64,000 nucleotides of DNA from NCBI RefSeq assembly GCF_044142105.1, contig NZ_JBGTYM010000008.1:124001-188000 (forward strand). The letters are read 5' to 3'. This DNA comes from Pseudogemmobacter sp044142105 (GTDB lineage: Bacteria > Pseudomonadota > Alphaproteobacteria > Rhodobacterales > Rhodobacteraceae). Below, piece after piece: positions 43,160 through 52,878 of the stretch. The notes beneath the pieces were generated by a model. It was given only the letters and a program-made list of their open reading frames with translations, was not told the DNA's origin and did no database searches. Numbering within the stretch: position 1 is the first letter of the stretch; every line of letters begins with the position of its first letter. The translations under genes and the position numbers were made by a program.

Positions 43160-43879
43160 TCAGGACCCAAGCTTATCCAAAAGATAGACGCGGGCTTTCC
43201 GATCAAAGCCGATGATCTTGCCGCCTGCGGCAAGGGCAGACTGCAATGCGCTTCGAAGGGCCAGTCGCAGGCTCTCGGCCTGCATTGGGTTGTCCGCGGT
43301 CAGTTGTTCGATGTTGTCAGGAAGCGCCACCGCCAGCGGGACGCCTCGATCAGGAAGACCCACGGCACCCGACGCACGCCCGACGACCCAAGGGTCCATC
43401 AAGTTCCAGTCGACCAAAAGGCGGTCTGACCCCATGCCGGTGTTGATACCGGCCATATCGCCATAATAGTCCTGCAAATATGTGCTGGACTCGGCACCCA
43501 GCCGATCAATGTTGAGCGAGGCGTTGATCACGCGCATCGGATCGAACGTCCAGCGGACATGGGTGATGCCGCGCGCAAGGCACCAGTCGCGCTGATACAG
43601 CTTCAACCTGACGCCCAGCCCCATCCCCTGCGTCTGCGCCAGCACCGCGAGGCGGTGCGAATGCTGGACCTGCGGGTCGCGGGTCGGAAAACCGAAAACA
43701 TAGCCTGCCAACCTGCCGTCGACAAATGCCCCGCCAACCAACCCGCCCTCGGCCTGGATGACCATCATCAGGTCGGCAGGATCGGGCAGGTCGCCCTCGC
43801 CCCAGACCTGCCGCTGCAGATCTTCGGCGGCGCGGAATTCCGCCATGCCCGAAAGGTCGCGAAACGTGACATCGGTCAT
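43160..43879 (-). CDS. GNAT acetyltransferase of the COG3375 group
   Basis: A 239-aa predicted acetyltransferase. It has FRAAEDLQRQVWGEGD at the start, GGLVGGAFVDGRLAGYVFGFPT, the acetyl-CoA loop AQTQGMGLGVRLKLYQRDWCLARGI and RWTFDPMRVINASLNIDRLGA. COG3375 genes are often beside N-acylamino acid racemase genes, as here: the racemase stop overlaps its start by four bases. It may acylate amino acids to make the racemase substrate, which is an inference. Confidence 0.85.
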   Translation of the reverse strand: MTDVTFRDLSGMAEFRAAEDLQRQVWGEGDLPDPADLMMVIQAEGGLVGGAFVDGRLAGYVFGFPTRDPQVQHSHRLAVLAQTQGMGLGVRLKLYQRDWCLARGITHVRWTFDPMRVINASLNIDRLGAESSTYLQDYYGDMAGINTGMGSDRLLVDWNLMDPWVVGRASGAVGLPDRGVPLAVALPDNIEQLTADNPMQAESLRLALRSALQSALAAGGKIIGFDRKARVYLLDKLGS

Positions 43880-45009
43880 GGCTGCAGCTCCTGATGCGAC
43901 AGGGTTGCGCGGGCCAGATAGTCATGATCCAGGGTGACACCCGTCCCCGCCCCCTTGGGTACCGGCATCCGGCCGTCGACCGTTTCAAGCTTCTCCTCAA
44001 CAATGTCGCGGGTGAAATAACGGCTTGCGGACGAGGTGTCGCCCGGCTTGGTAAAGTTCGGCAGGGTGGACAGATGAATGTTGTGCGCCCGGCCTATGCC
44101 GGATTCAAGCATGCCACCGCACCAGACCGGCACCTGGAAGGCCTGCGACAGATCATGAATCTGGCGCGCCGCGGCATGGCCACCGCTGCGACCGACCTTG
44201 ATGTTGATCACCCGCGCCGCATCGGTCTGCAGCGCCTTGCGCGCGTGCTCCACCGTGCGGATGCATTCGTCGAGACAGAGCGGCGTGCGGATGCGCTGTT
44301 GCAAGGTCGCATGGTCGTGGATGTCGTCCCAGGCCAGGGGCTGTTCGATGTAGTCGAGGTCGAAATCGTCCATCTGGCGGATCAAGGCCGTGTCGGAGAG
44401 CGTGTAGCAACAATTGGCGTCGACTGTCAGATGTGCATGGGGAAACTCTCGCCGCACGGCCTGCAGCAAACCGATATCATGCCCCGGCCTGACCTTTAGC
44501 TTGATCCTCTTGTACCCCTGCGCCACATGCGCGGCCACCCGGTCGACCGTGCCCGCGACCGGACCGATGCCAAGAGATACGCCCACATCGATGGCATCCC
44601 CTTCGCCGCCCAGCACGGTCTGCAAGGGCAGGTTCAGGGATCGCGCCCAGAGGTCCCAGAACGCCATCTCGACCGTTGCCTTGGCCATGTGATTGGCGCG
44701 CCAGGGCGCCATCTGCCGGGCCAGTGTCTCGGGATTGGCATAGGTCTTGCCCAGCACCTGCGGCAGAAGAACCTTTTCCAGAAGATCCATCGCGCCCGCC
44801 ACCGTTTCCTCAAGGTAATCGGGCAGCGGGTCCATCACGCCCTCGGCGTGCCCCTCCAGGCCACCTGAACGTAGGGTCAGAAGCGGAAAAACCTTTTCGG
44901 TCATCGTGCCGGTCGCAATCGTGAACGGCGTCACCAAGGGCAGGCGGACCAGCCGCAGGACGGCCCCGTCGATGCGCAACGGGGCCTTGGTCGGCGCGGA
45001 ATCGGACAT
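43876..45009 (-). CDS. Enolase-superfamily N-acylamino acid racemase / o-succinylbenzoate synthase-like
   Basis: A 377-aa enzyme of the muconate-lactonising subgroup. Catalytic features are all present: KLKVRPG (K-x-K), metal ligands in VDANCCY, YIEQPL and LDECI, and the opposite-face Lys in INIKVGRSGG. It would racemise N-acyl amino acids or perform a related proton abstraction. I chose the ATG at 45009, since the longer frame covers the promoter region and has no family match. No other menaquinone genes are nearby, which argues against MenC. Confidence 0.87.
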   Translation of the reverse strand: MSDSAPTKAPLRIDGAVLRLVRLPLVTPFTIATGTMTEKVFPLLTLRSGGLEGHAEGVMDPLPDYLEETVAGAMDLLEKVLLPQVLGKTYANPETLARQMAPWRANHMAKATVEMAFWDLWARSLNLPLQTVLGGEGDAIDVGVSLGIGPVAGTVDRVAAHVAQGYKRIKLKVRPGHDIGLLQAVRREFPHAHLTVDANCCYTLSDTALIRQMDDFDLDYIEQPLAWDDIHDHATLQQRIRTPLCLDECIRTVEHARKALQTDAARVINIKVGRSGGHAAARQIHDLSQAFQVPVWCGGMLESGIGRAHNIHLSTLPNFTKPGDTSSASRYFTRDIVEEKLETVDGRMPVPKGAGTGVTLDHDYLARATLSHQELQP

Positions 45010-45120
45010 GAGGTCTCCTGTCGGAAAGGGTCGCGGCAGCCTAGCGAAAATCAGTTTACTTGCAATATTGACCCAATGAAAGATTGCTGACAGGCTGAAT
45101 CCCTGACGGAGGATGCGCCA

Positions 45121-46053
45121 GTGGAAAACCACCAGCACGACGGACAGCCAGACGGCGCCGAGGCGGCTCCAGCCGTCGGCGATCTGCGCGAACGCCTGTC
45201 GGCGGCCGTGGAAACCGGCACGCCGGCCGAACGGGCTTTGGCGCATTACCTGATGTCAAACCTCTCCTCGCTGCCCTTTGAGACGGCCTCCAGTGTGGCG
45301 CAGAAAGTGGGGCTGTCCGAGGCGTCGGTCGGAAGGTTCTGCCGGTCGATCGGCTATCGCCACCTGAAGGATCTTAAGGCCGGGCTGCAGGCCGATCTGG
45401 GCGAAAAAGCCTGGCTGATCGGGGATCGGCTGAAAGATTTCCACCGGCGCAGCCAGCAGGGCAATGCGGAATTGTCCCGCGCTCTGGAGCGGGAGATCGC
45501 GGCCATCGTCACCGTCTATGAACTGGCCGCCACCCCGGCATTCGCTGCCGCGGTGCATCGGCTGGCGCATCGGAAATCGGTCCATGTGGCAGGCTTCCAG
45601 ACCGAAAGGGGGCATGCGGCCGATCTGGTCTACAATCTGCAATATCTACGCCCCGGCGTGCATCTGGCCGATTCATCGAATGGGCATTTCGCCGATATCC
45701 TTCTGGGTGATCCGGACGAGACGACCTTGGTCCTGATCGATGGGCGGCGCTACTCGCGCCTGACGCGCGATCTTGCCATCGCGGCCCGCGACGAGGGCGT
45801 CCCCGTCACGCTGATCACCGATCCCTACTGCGACTGGGGCCCGGCGGTGGCGACCGAGCTTTTTGCCGTCCCTACCGACCTGAACCATTTCTGGGACACA
45901 ACCACAGCCATTTCATCGCTGATCGGGCTGCTGGTGAACGGCGTCTTCCGCGAGTTGGGGGCAGAGGTCGAAGACCGAATGGCCCGCGTCTCGGCGCTTT
46001 ATGACGATTTCATCGGACATACGACCCTGGGACGTACCCCGGGCAAACCCTGA
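45121..46053 (+). CDS. RpiR family transcriptional regulator
   Basis: A 310-aa regulator with an N-terminal HTH_6 domain (RALAHYLMSNLSSLPFETASSVAQKVGLSEASVGRFCRSIGY) and a C-terminal SIS domain (SVHVAGFQTERGHAADLVYNLQYL). It starts with GTG at 45121, with GGAGG 8 bases upstream. It is divergent from the racemase-GNAT pair and upstream of a peptide importer, so it probably controls both. A small palindrome CAATATTG (45063-45070) lies in the divergent region. Confidence 0.9.
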   Translation: MENHQHDGQPDGAEAAPAVGDLRERLSAAVETGTPAERALAHYLMSNLSSLPFETASSVAQKVGLSEASVGRFCRSIGYRHLKDLKAGLQADLGEKAWLIGDRLKDFHRRSQQGNAELSRALEREIAAIVTVYELAATPAFAAAVHRLAHRKSVHVAGFQTERGHAADLVYNLQYLRPGVHLADSSNGHFADILLGDPDETTLVLIDGRRYSRLTRDLAIAARDEGVPVTLITDPYCDWGPAVATELFAVPTDLNHFWDTTTAISSLIGLLVNGVFRELGAEVEDRMARVSALYDDFIGHTTLGRTPGKP

Positions 46054-46077
46054 CCCCTACCAACAGAGAGGACCGTC

Positions 46078-47661
46078 ATGACTTTTACTTTCCGCAAATC
46101 CTTGCTGTCTGCCACCATCAGCCTGACCACGCTTCTGGCCACCCAGGGTGTGTGGGCACAGGAAGCCGTCTTCGTGATGGCGGGCAACGAGGTGGGCGCG
46201 CCGACCTACAACCCCATCAAGGCGACGATGCTGAACACGGCCACAGGGCTGCTGTTCGATCGGCTGGTCTCGCAGGCCGCCGACCTGTCCTATCACCCTT
46301 GGCTCGCGGAAAGCTGGGAAGAGGCGCCGGACGGCATGTCCTGGACCTTTCATCTCAAGCAGGGCGTGACCTTTCACAACGGCGAGCCCTTCAACGCAGA
46401 AGCGGTGAAGGCGTGGATCGAACTGTTCAAGACCACGCCGAGCGACAACACCTACATGGCCGAGGCCATCGCATCTGTCGAAGTCGTCGACGACCATACC
46501 GTCAAGTTCGTCATGTCGCGGCCCGAGCCGAACCTGCTTTACAATCTGTCCTCGACCTTCATGAGCGTGGTGGAGGCGAAGTCCTTCGCCGCTTTGGGCG
46601 ATGATTATGGCGTGACCGAAGTCTATGGAACCGGCCCTTTCAAGCTGGAGAGCTTTACCATCGGGCAGGAAACCGTGCTGGTGCGGAACGACGATTATGT
46701 CTGGGCGTCACCGCTCGCCAAAAATCACGGCCCGGCAAAGATGGAACGCGTCACCTTCCGCGAAATTCCCGAAGATTCGACGGCCTTCCTAGAACTGAAA
46801 ACCGGCGGCGTTGACATGCTGATGTCGGTTCCGCCCGATCTGACCGCCGAGATCGTAAAGGAACCCAACCTGACTGTCGTCACCCTGCCCGGCGCCGATG
46901 TCTGGTACATGCCGATCAACGTGACGAAGGCGCCCTTTGACGACATCCGCGTGCGCGAGGCTGCGGCAAAGGCCATCAACCAAGAGGAAATCCTGGCCTC
47001 GGTCTTTGGCGGTGTCGGCACCACGGCCGATACATTCCTGATTTCGGCTTTGCCAGAAAGCAAAGTGCCCGAGAGTTCCAAGATCAAATACGACCCCGCC
47101 CGCGCAAACGCCCTGCTGGATGAGGCAGGTTGGGCGATGGGGCCTGACGGCGTTCGGACCAAGGATGGCCAGCCGCTGAAAGTGTCCCTCTGGACGCAAA
47201 GCGACAGCATCTTCCGGCGCTTGACCGAAGTGGTGCAGGCGCAGCTGAAAGCTGTGGGGATCGAGGCCGAAATCACGACCTTCGACAGCTCGACCATCCG
47301 CGACCAGTACAAGACCGGCGAACAGCAATTGGCCGTGCGCTCCTACAACTGGGACAATGCCGATATCGTCGACTGGTTCTTTGGCGGCGACCGGTTGGGC
47401 TATCCCAACGTGTCGATGTTCAATGATCCCAAGGCTGAAGAACTGCGGGCCGCCGCCATGACCGGGGCCAAGAACATGGAAGAGCGGATCGCCAACTTTA
47501 CCGCCTATCATGACTATGTGCTGACCCAGTTCCCGATGGCGCCGATCTACCAGCCGGTTCAGGCGATGGCCTATAACCACGACCGGCTTTCGGTGCCCGA
47601 AAAGCTCGACGCCCCGTCCTTCGGATCGGCCCTGTTCATGGACATAGAGGTGAAAGAGTAA
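46078..47661 (+). CDS. Peptide ABC substrate-binding protein (family 5)
   Basis: A 527-aa periplasmic binding protein with a Sec signal peptide (first 27 residues, ending GVWAQ). Family features include GLLFDRLVSQAADLSYHPWLAESWE, FHLKQGVTFHNGEPF, YGTGPFKLESF and DDIRVREAAAKAINQEEIL. The ligand is probably a peptide or N-acylated amino acid, judging from the neighbours. It is 24 bases after the RpiR gene. Confidence 0.9.
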   Translation: MTFTFRKSLLSATISLTTLLATQGVWAQEAVFVMAGNEVGAPTYNPIKATMLNTATGLLFDRLVSQAADLSYHPWLAESWEEAPDGMSWTFHLKQGVTFHNGEPFNAEAVKAWIELFKTTPSDNTYMAEAIASVEVVDDHTVKFVMSRPEPNLLYNLSSTFMSVVEAKSFAALGDDYGVTEVYGTGPFKLESFTIGQETVLVRNDDYVWASPLAKNHGPAKMERVTFREIPEDSTAFLELKTGGVDMLMSVPPDLTAEIVKEPNLTVVTLPGADVWYMPINVTKAPFDDIRVREAAAKAINQEEILASVFGGVGTTADTFLISALPESKVPESSKIKYDPARANALLDEAGWAMGPDGVRTKDGQPLKVSLWTQSDSIFRRLTEVVQAQLKAVGIEAEITTFDSSTIRDQYKTGEQQLAVRSYNWDNADIVDWFFGGDRLGYPNVSMFNDPKAEELRAAAMTGAKNMEERIANFTAYHDYVLTQFPMAPIYQPVQAMAYNHDRLSVPEKLDAPSFGSALFMDIEVKE

Positions 47662-47686
47662 GCGCAGAAGCGACAGGGGCACCGGT

Positions 47687-48613
47687 ATGCTGTCTTATCT
47701 GGTCCGCAGGATCCTGATGCTGATCCCGGTGTTCCTGGCCGTGTCTGTGGTGATCTTCTCGATCCTTCACTTCATTCCCGGCGATCCCATCGACAACCTG
47801 CTCAAGCCGGGATCGCCGCCGGATGCCCGCGCGCAGATGGAGGCGCGCTACGGTTTGGACAAGCCATTGCCGGTGCAATACGGCATCTGGCTGGCGAAGG
47901 TGGTGCAGGGCGATCTGGGCACGGCCATCGTCGCCCGCCGCCCTGTCACGGATCTGATTGCCGCCGCCTTGCCGCATTCCCTGTGGCTGGGCGGGCTGGC
48001 CCTCTTGTTTTCCACCACGGTGGGCATCGTTCTGGGCGTCATCGCCGCGCTGAACAAGGATGGCTGGCCGGACAGGATGATCATGGGCGGGGTTCTCCTC
48101 GGCTCTACCATGCCCAGCTTCTGGCTGGGGCTGCTGCTGATCCTGGCTTTCTCGGTCTGGTTGGGATGGTTTCCGGTGTCGGGTGCCAGAGGGTGGAACT
48201 CGCTTGTTCTGCCGGTGCTGACCATCGGGCTTGGCGGCACGGCCCTGGTCGCCCGCATCACCCGCGTTTCGATGATCGAGGCGGCCGGACGGGATTTCGT
48301 GGCCTTGCTGCACGCCAAGGGTCTGTCGCCGCTGCGGATCCAGCTGCGCCATGTCTTGCGTCAGGCCCTTATTCCGGTGATCACAATCCTTGCGCTGCGG
48401 ATCGGCTGGATCCTTGGGGGCGCGGTGACGGTCGAAGTGGTATTTGCCCGCCCGGGTCTTGGGACCTTGCTGATCAAGTCGCTTGGCCAGCACGATTATC
48501 CCGTGGTGCAAGCCTGCCTGTTGATGCTGGCGATGGCGGTCATGCTGGGCACGCTGCTGGGTGACATCCTTCAGGCTGCAATGGACCCGCGTGTCCGAGC
48601 GGCCCTGGAATGA
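47687..48613 (+). CDS. Peptide ABC transporter permease (DppB-like)
   Basis: A 308-aa permease beginning MLSYLVRRILMLIPVFLAVSVVIFSILHFIPGDP, the standard DppB opening, with EAA loop region FVALLHAKGLSPLRIQLRHVLRQALIP. It overlaps the next permease gene by four bases. Confidence 0.92.
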   Translation: MLSYLVRRILMLIPVFLAVSVVIFSILHFIPGDPIDNLLKPGSPPDARAQMEARYGLDKPLPVQYGIWLAKVVQGDLGTAIVARRPVTDLIAAALPHSLWLGGLALLFSTTVGIVLGVIAALNKDGWPDRMIMGGVLLGSTMPSFWLGLLLILAFSVWLGWFPVSGARGWNSLVLPVLTIGLGGTALVARITRVSMIEAAGRDFVALLHAKGLSPLRIQLRHVLRQALIPVITILALRIGWILGGAVTVEVVFARPGLGTLLIKSLGQHDYPVVQACLLMLAMAVMLGTLLGDILQAAMDPRVRAALE

Positions 48614-49455
48614 CGATGCCCGCCCCGATCCGCGCCTTGCGCCGCCCGGCCGGAGCCATTGCCGCAGGCTGGCTTCTGGCGGTGATCTTTGCCGCGCTCT
48701 TTGCACCGCTGCTCACGCCCTATGCCTATGACGTGCAGAACCTGCCGCAGGCCTATCAGCCTGCCTCGTCAACGCATTGGCTGGGCACAGACGAGTTCGG
48801 CCGCGATCTGCTGACACGATTGATCTATGGCGCGCGCACCTCGCTTTCCGTCAGCGCCACCGCCATTGCCATCTCGGTTGCCTGCGGCATGACGCTGGGC
48901 GCGGCCGCGGCCTGGTTCGGCGGCTGGCTGGACCGTATCGTGACCATGGTGGTCGACATGACATGGTCCTTCCCGGAAATCCTGATCGCACTGATCCTTG
49001 TCGCCATCATCGGCCCCGGCACCACAGGCACCATGATTGCCATCTCGGTCGCCTATCTGGCGCAGTTCACCCGGCTGACCCGCGCCCAGATCATGACCCT
49101 CAAGGGCGAGACCTTTGTCGAGGCCGCCCGGTCACTTGGCGCAACGAACGGCCACATCCTGTTCCGGCACCTGCTGCCCAATGCCTTGGCCCCTGTCCTG
49201 GTCTCGGCCATGCTGGCCACCGGCGATGCGATCATTCTTGAGGCCACGCTTGGCTTCTTCGGTCTTGGCGCGCAGCCGCCGACGCCAAGCTGGGGCGGGA
49301 TGATGTCCGCAGGCTCTGCCCTGGTGTTCAAGGCTCCGTGGATCATCATCTTCCCGGGCCTCGCCGTTGCCATCACGGTGATCGCCATCAACCTGTACGG
49401 CGATGCCCTGATCGCCGCGCTGGATGTTCGCGCCAAAGTGCGGAGGACCGCATGA
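48610..49455 (+). CDS. Peptide ABC transporter permease (DppC-like)
   Basis: A 281-aa permease with THWLGTDEFGRDLLTRLIYGARTSL after the first helix and EAA loop FVEAARSLGATNGHILFRHLLPN. It ends with GDALIAALDVRAK, typical for DppC. It overlaps the ATPase gene by four bases. Confidence 0.92.
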   Translation: MTMPAPIRALRRPAGAIAAGWLLAVIFAALFAPLLTPYAYDVQNLPQAYQPASSTHWLGTDEFGRDLLTRLIYGARTSLSVSATAIAISVACGMTLGAAAAWFGGWLDRIVTMVVDMTWSFPEILIALILVAIIGPGTTGTMIAISVAYLAQFTRLTRAQIMTLKGETFVEAARSLGATNGHILFRHLLPNALAPVLVSAMLATGDAIILEATLGFFGLGAQPPTPSWGGMMSAGSALVFKAPWIIIFPGLAVAITVIAINLYGDALIAALDVRAKVRRTA

Positions 49456-50408
49456 CGGCCTTGCTAGAGCTTTCTGACGTCAATGTCGCGATCGGCACGA
49501 CGGCGCTGCTGGACCGGATCAGCCTTCGGGTCGACAAGGGCCAGATTCTCGGGCTGGTCGGCGAAAGCGGGTCGGGCAAGTCGTTGACCGCCACCGCCGC
49601 CATGGGCCTGCTGCCACTGATCGGGGGCCGGGTCACTGCGGGGACGGTGCGCTTCGATGGGCAGGATCTGGCTGCGATGACGGACCGCCAGCGCCGCGCG
49701 CTGCGCGGTCGCCGCATCGGCTTCGTCAGCCAGAATCCCATGACGGCACTGGACCCCGTCCAAAGGATCGGGGAACAGGTCGATGTCGTATCGCGCCTGC
49801 ATCTTGGGCTCTCGCGCCAGGCCGCGCGGGCCCGCACGCTCGACCTGCTGACGCAACTCCGCATCCCCGAGGCCGCGGCAGTGGCGGAGTCCTGGCCGCA
49901 TCAGCTGTCGGGCGGAATGAAGCAGCGCATCGTGATTGCCATGGCGCTGGCCGGAGACCCGGACCTGATCATCGCGGATGAGCCGACGACCGCGTTGGAT
50001 GTCACCGTTCAGGCGCAGATCATCCAGATTCTTGGCGCGCTGGTGCGCGACCGCGGGCTGGCGCTGCTGTTGATCACACATGACATGGGCGTGGTGGCAC
50101 AGGTCTGCGACCGTGTGACCGTGCTTTATGCCGGGCGCGTGGCCGAAGAAGGCCCCGTCGGCCCGATCTTCGCCGCGCCCGCGCATCCCTACACCGCCGC
50201 CCTGATCGGCTGCATTCCGCAGGAAGGGATGGACAAGGGTGCGCTGAAAGGCATTCCCGGGACGGTGCCTTCGGCCTTTGCATTCCCGCCTGGCTGCCGC
50301 TTTGGCCCACGCTGCGCCCGAGCGGATACCGTCTGCCAGCAGGTGCCGCAACTGCGGTCGCGGGGGCAGGGTCTTGTCGCCTGCCACCATGCCGAGGATG
50401 GCGCATGA
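49452..50408 (+). CDS. Peptide ABC transporter ATPase (DppD-like)
   Basis: A 318-aa ATPase with Walker A GESGSGKS, Q-loop FVSQNPMTALDP, signature LSGGMKQRI and Walker B LIIADEPTTALD. The C-terminal CRFGPRCARADTVC matches the DppD extension. The ATG at 49452 overlaps the permease stop; the open frame begins earlier at 49338 in the permease gene. Confidence 0.92.
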   Translation: MTALLELSDVNVAIGTTALLDRISLRVDKGQILGLVGESGSGKSLTATAAMGLLPLIGGRVTAGTVRFDGQDLAAMTDRQRRALRGRRIGFVSQNPMTALDPVQRIGEQVDVVSRLHLGLSRQAARARTLDLLTQLRIPEAAAVAESWPHQLSGGMKQRIVIAMALAGDPDLIIADEPTTALDVTVQAQIIQILGALVRDRGLALLLITHDMGVVAQVCDRVTVLYAGRVAEEGPVGPIFAAPAHPYTAALIGCIPQEGMDKGALKGIPGTVPSAFAFPPGCRFGPRCARADTVCQQVPQLRSRGQGLVACHHAEDGA

Positions 50409-51349
50409 CCCCCTTGATACAAATCGATGCCCTGTCGAAACGCTTCCGCTCTGGTGGCGGACTTCTGTCACGCCCGCGCACCATGCTGGCCGTTCGCGAT
50501 GTCTCGCTGTCGATCGCCAAGGGAGAGGTCGTCGGTGTCGTCGGCGAAAGTGGCTGTGGCAAGTCCACCCTCGCCCGGCTGGTCCTGCGGTTGATCGAAC
50601 CGACCACCGGCAGCATTACCTTCGACGGCACCGAGGTAACCGCCCTTCCCCCTGCCGCGCTGCGCCGGTTGCGCCGCCGCATGGCGATGGTGTTTCAGGA
50701 CCCCTATTCCAGTCTGGACCCGCGCTACACGCTGGCACAGGTCCTGGCTGAGCCCTACCAGGTGCAGCGCCAGAGGCTTCCGGCCGATGCGATCGGGCAA
50801 ATGTTGTCTGCGGTCGGCCTGCCCGAAAGCCTTGCGCAAAGCCACCCCCACCAACTGTCGGGGGGCCAGCGTCAGCGGGTTGGCATCGCCCGTGCGCTGG
50901 CGATGCGCCCGGATTTCGTGGTCCTTGATGAGCCGACAGCGTCGCTCGATGTGTCGATCCAGGCGCAGATCATCGCCCTGCTTGAGGATCTGCGCGACCG
51001 GATGGGGCTGACCTATCTCTTCATCAGCCACGATCTTGGTCTGGTGCGCTATTTCTGCGACCGGATCGTGGTGATGTATCTGGGCGCCGTGGTCGAAGTT
51101 CTGCCAGATCCCAAAGCCGCGCCCCGTCATCCCTATACTGCCGCGCTGATCCAGTCCGGCTTTGTCCCTGATCCGGCAAAGCGCCGCGATCTGACCCCGT
51201 TGCAGGGCGAGATCCCCAGCCCCTTCGCGCTGCCCCCCGGCTGTGCCTTTGCCAGCCGCTGTGCGTTTGCCAGCAGCCGCTGCCGGACAGAAACGCCGAA
51301 GCTAAGCCAGGACTCCCCCCATCCCGTCGCCTGCCACCATCCGCTTTGA
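50405..51349 (+). CDS. Peptide ABC transporter ATPase (DppF-like)
   Basis: A 314-aa ATPase with Walker A GESGCGKST, Q-loop MVFQDPYSSLDP, signature LSGGQRQRVGIARAL and Walker B FVVLDEPTASLD. The end carries the cysteine-rich DppF extension (CAFASRCAFASSRC). It completes the importer, and is followed 11 bases later by the M81 peptidase gene. Confidence 0.92.
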   Translation: MTPLIQIDALSKRFRSGGGLLSRPRTMLAVRDVSLSIAKGEVVGVVGESGCGKSTLARLVLRLIEPTTGSITFDGTEVTALPPAALRRLRRRMAMVFQDPYSSLDPRYTLAQVLAEPYQVQRQRLPADAIGQMLSAVGLPESLAQSHPHQLSGGQRQRVGIARALAMRPDFVVLDEPTASLDVSIQAQIIALLEDLRDRMGLTYLFISHDLGLVRYFCDRIVVMYLGAVVEVLPDPKAAPRHPYTAALIQSGFVPDPAKRRDLTPLQGEIPSPFALPPGCAFASRCAFASSRCRTETPKLSQDSPHPVACHHPL

Positions 51350-51360
51350 AAAGGCCCGCC

Positions 51361-52878
51361 ATGCCCTTCCACGTTCTGACTGCCGCCTTCGTCCATGAAA
51401 GCAACACCTTCAAGAAGGGCGAAACCAGCCTGCAGGACTTTCGGGACGACGTGCTGGATCTGGGCCAAGCCGCCGTGGACCGTTTCGGCAATACCAATGA
51501 CGAGTTGGCAGGATTTCTCGACGCGGGGCGCGAGGGCGGATGGTGCATCACCCACACGGTCTCGGCCCATGCAACGCCGGGCGCGCGCGTGTCTCAACAG
51601 GCGTTTGACCATATCGCCGGGATCATCTGCGACGCCGCACGCGAACATGCGGCCACATTGGACGGGGTGGCGCTAAGCCTGCACGGGTCGATGGTGCCCA
51701 GCTTCTGCGAGGATGGCGAAGGAGAGCTTCTTCGCCGTCTGCGCGCGATCCTCGGCGACGATCTGCCCATCGCGGTCACCCTGGATCTGCATGCCATGGT
51801 GACCCCGGCGATGGTGGAACGGGCGCAGATCTTTGTCAGCTACAAGACATATCCCCATATCGACATGCGCCAGACCGCGCTTCACGCCGGCCGCTTGCTG
51901 GATGCCGCCATGCGCGGCACCATTCGCCCGAAGACCATCCGCGCGCATCGCCCGATGCTGGACGAGGCAAACGCGGGCCGCACCGATGTCCCGCAAACCG
52001 CCGCTCTTTACACCCGGGCGTCCGAGCATGAGGCGGAAGCGGGTATTCTTGCCGTATCCGTCAATGCGGGCTTTTCCGAAGCAGATATTGCAGAGATGGG
52101 CCCGACCGTGCTGGTGACACATGACAATGCGCCCGAGAGAGCCCATGAGATTGCCGAAGCGCTGGCCGATACGATCTGGGAGGGGCGTGGCCAGGTGTCG
52201 AACGCCTTTCTGACGCCCGCGCAAGCCAGCGCCGAAGCGGCTGGCTTCGATGCCGCCACTGGCCCGCTTGTGATCGCCGACTACGCCGACAATCCCGGTG
52301 CCGGGGCCTATGGGGACGCAACCGCGCTGCTGTCGGCCCTTCTGGCTGTGAACGCGGGTCCGGGCGCTTTTGCCCCGATGATCGATCCCGAGGCCGCCGC
52401 GATGCTGCATCGGCATAAGGTTGGCGATACCGTGACGCTGCAGCTTGGCGGCAAGAATGATCCCGGCTTCGGGGGCGGCCCGCTGCTGCTGACAGGAGAG
52501 ATCGTTCATCTGTCGGACGGAACCTATACCGGCGATGGTCCTATCCTTGGCGGCATCACGCACAGCTTTGGCCCAACGGCCGTGTTTCGCGTGCAGGGGA
52601 TCGACATCCTGGTCGTCACCCTGTCCGGCCAGATGCTGGACCTGCAGCAGGTGCGCACCTTCGGGATCGAGCCGTCAACCCTGCGCTTTCTCGTTGTCAA
52701 ATCCATGCAGCACTTCCGCGCCGCATTTGAACCTGTCGCGGGGCGCGTGATCGTCTGCGACACCGGAGCATTGGCGACGCCGCAAGCCCACTTGCGCCCC
52801 TACACCCGCGTCCACCGCCCGGTCTGGCCCCTCGATCGCGAAGGCTTTCCGCATCAGGATCGGCGGCAACCCGGTTAG
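51361..52878 (+). CDS. M81 family metallopeptidase (MlrC-like)
   Basis: A 505-aa protein of the M81 family, named after MlrC, which finishes breakdown of linearised microcystin. The opening AAFVHESNTFKKG and the segments DGVALSLHGSMV, VTLDLHAMVTPAMVE and YKTYPHIDMRQTALHA contain the likely zinc-ligand His and Asp residues. The C-terminal DUF1485 domain begins near residue 300 (DNPGAGAYGDATALL). As the last gene of the importer operon it probably hydrolyses the imported peptide-like substrate in the cytoplasm. Microcystin itself is not implied. Confidence 0.88.
   Translation: MPFHVLTAAFVHESNTFKKGETSLQDFRDDVLDLGQAAVDRFGNTNDELAGFLDAGREGGWCITHTVSAHATPGARVSQQAFDHIAGIICDAAREHAATLDGVALSLHGSMVPSFCEDGEGELLRRLRAILGDDLPIAVTLDLHAMVTPAMVERAQIFVSYKTYPHIDMRQTALHAGRLLDAAMRGTIRPKTIRAHRPMLDEANAGRTDVPQTAALYTRASEHEAEAGILAVSVNAGFSEADIAEMGPTVLVTHDNAPERAHEIAEALADTIWEGRGQVSNAFLTPAQASAEAAGFDAATGPLVIADYADNPGAGAYGDATALLSALLAVNAGPGAFAPMIDPEAAAMLHRHKVGDTVTLQLGGKNDPGFGGGPLLLTGEIVHLSDGTYTGDGPILGGITHSFGPTAVFRVQGIDILVVTLSGQMLDLQQVRTFGIEPSTLRFLVVKSMQHFRAAFEPVAGRVIVCDTGALATPQAHLRPYTRVHRPVWPLDREGFPHQDRRQPG

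Noticed and set aside
43876..45009. MenC (o-succinylbenzoate synthase) of menaquinone synthesis
   Set aside because: No other men genes are nearby, and the COG3375 acetyltransferase neighbour is typical for N-acylamino acid racemases.
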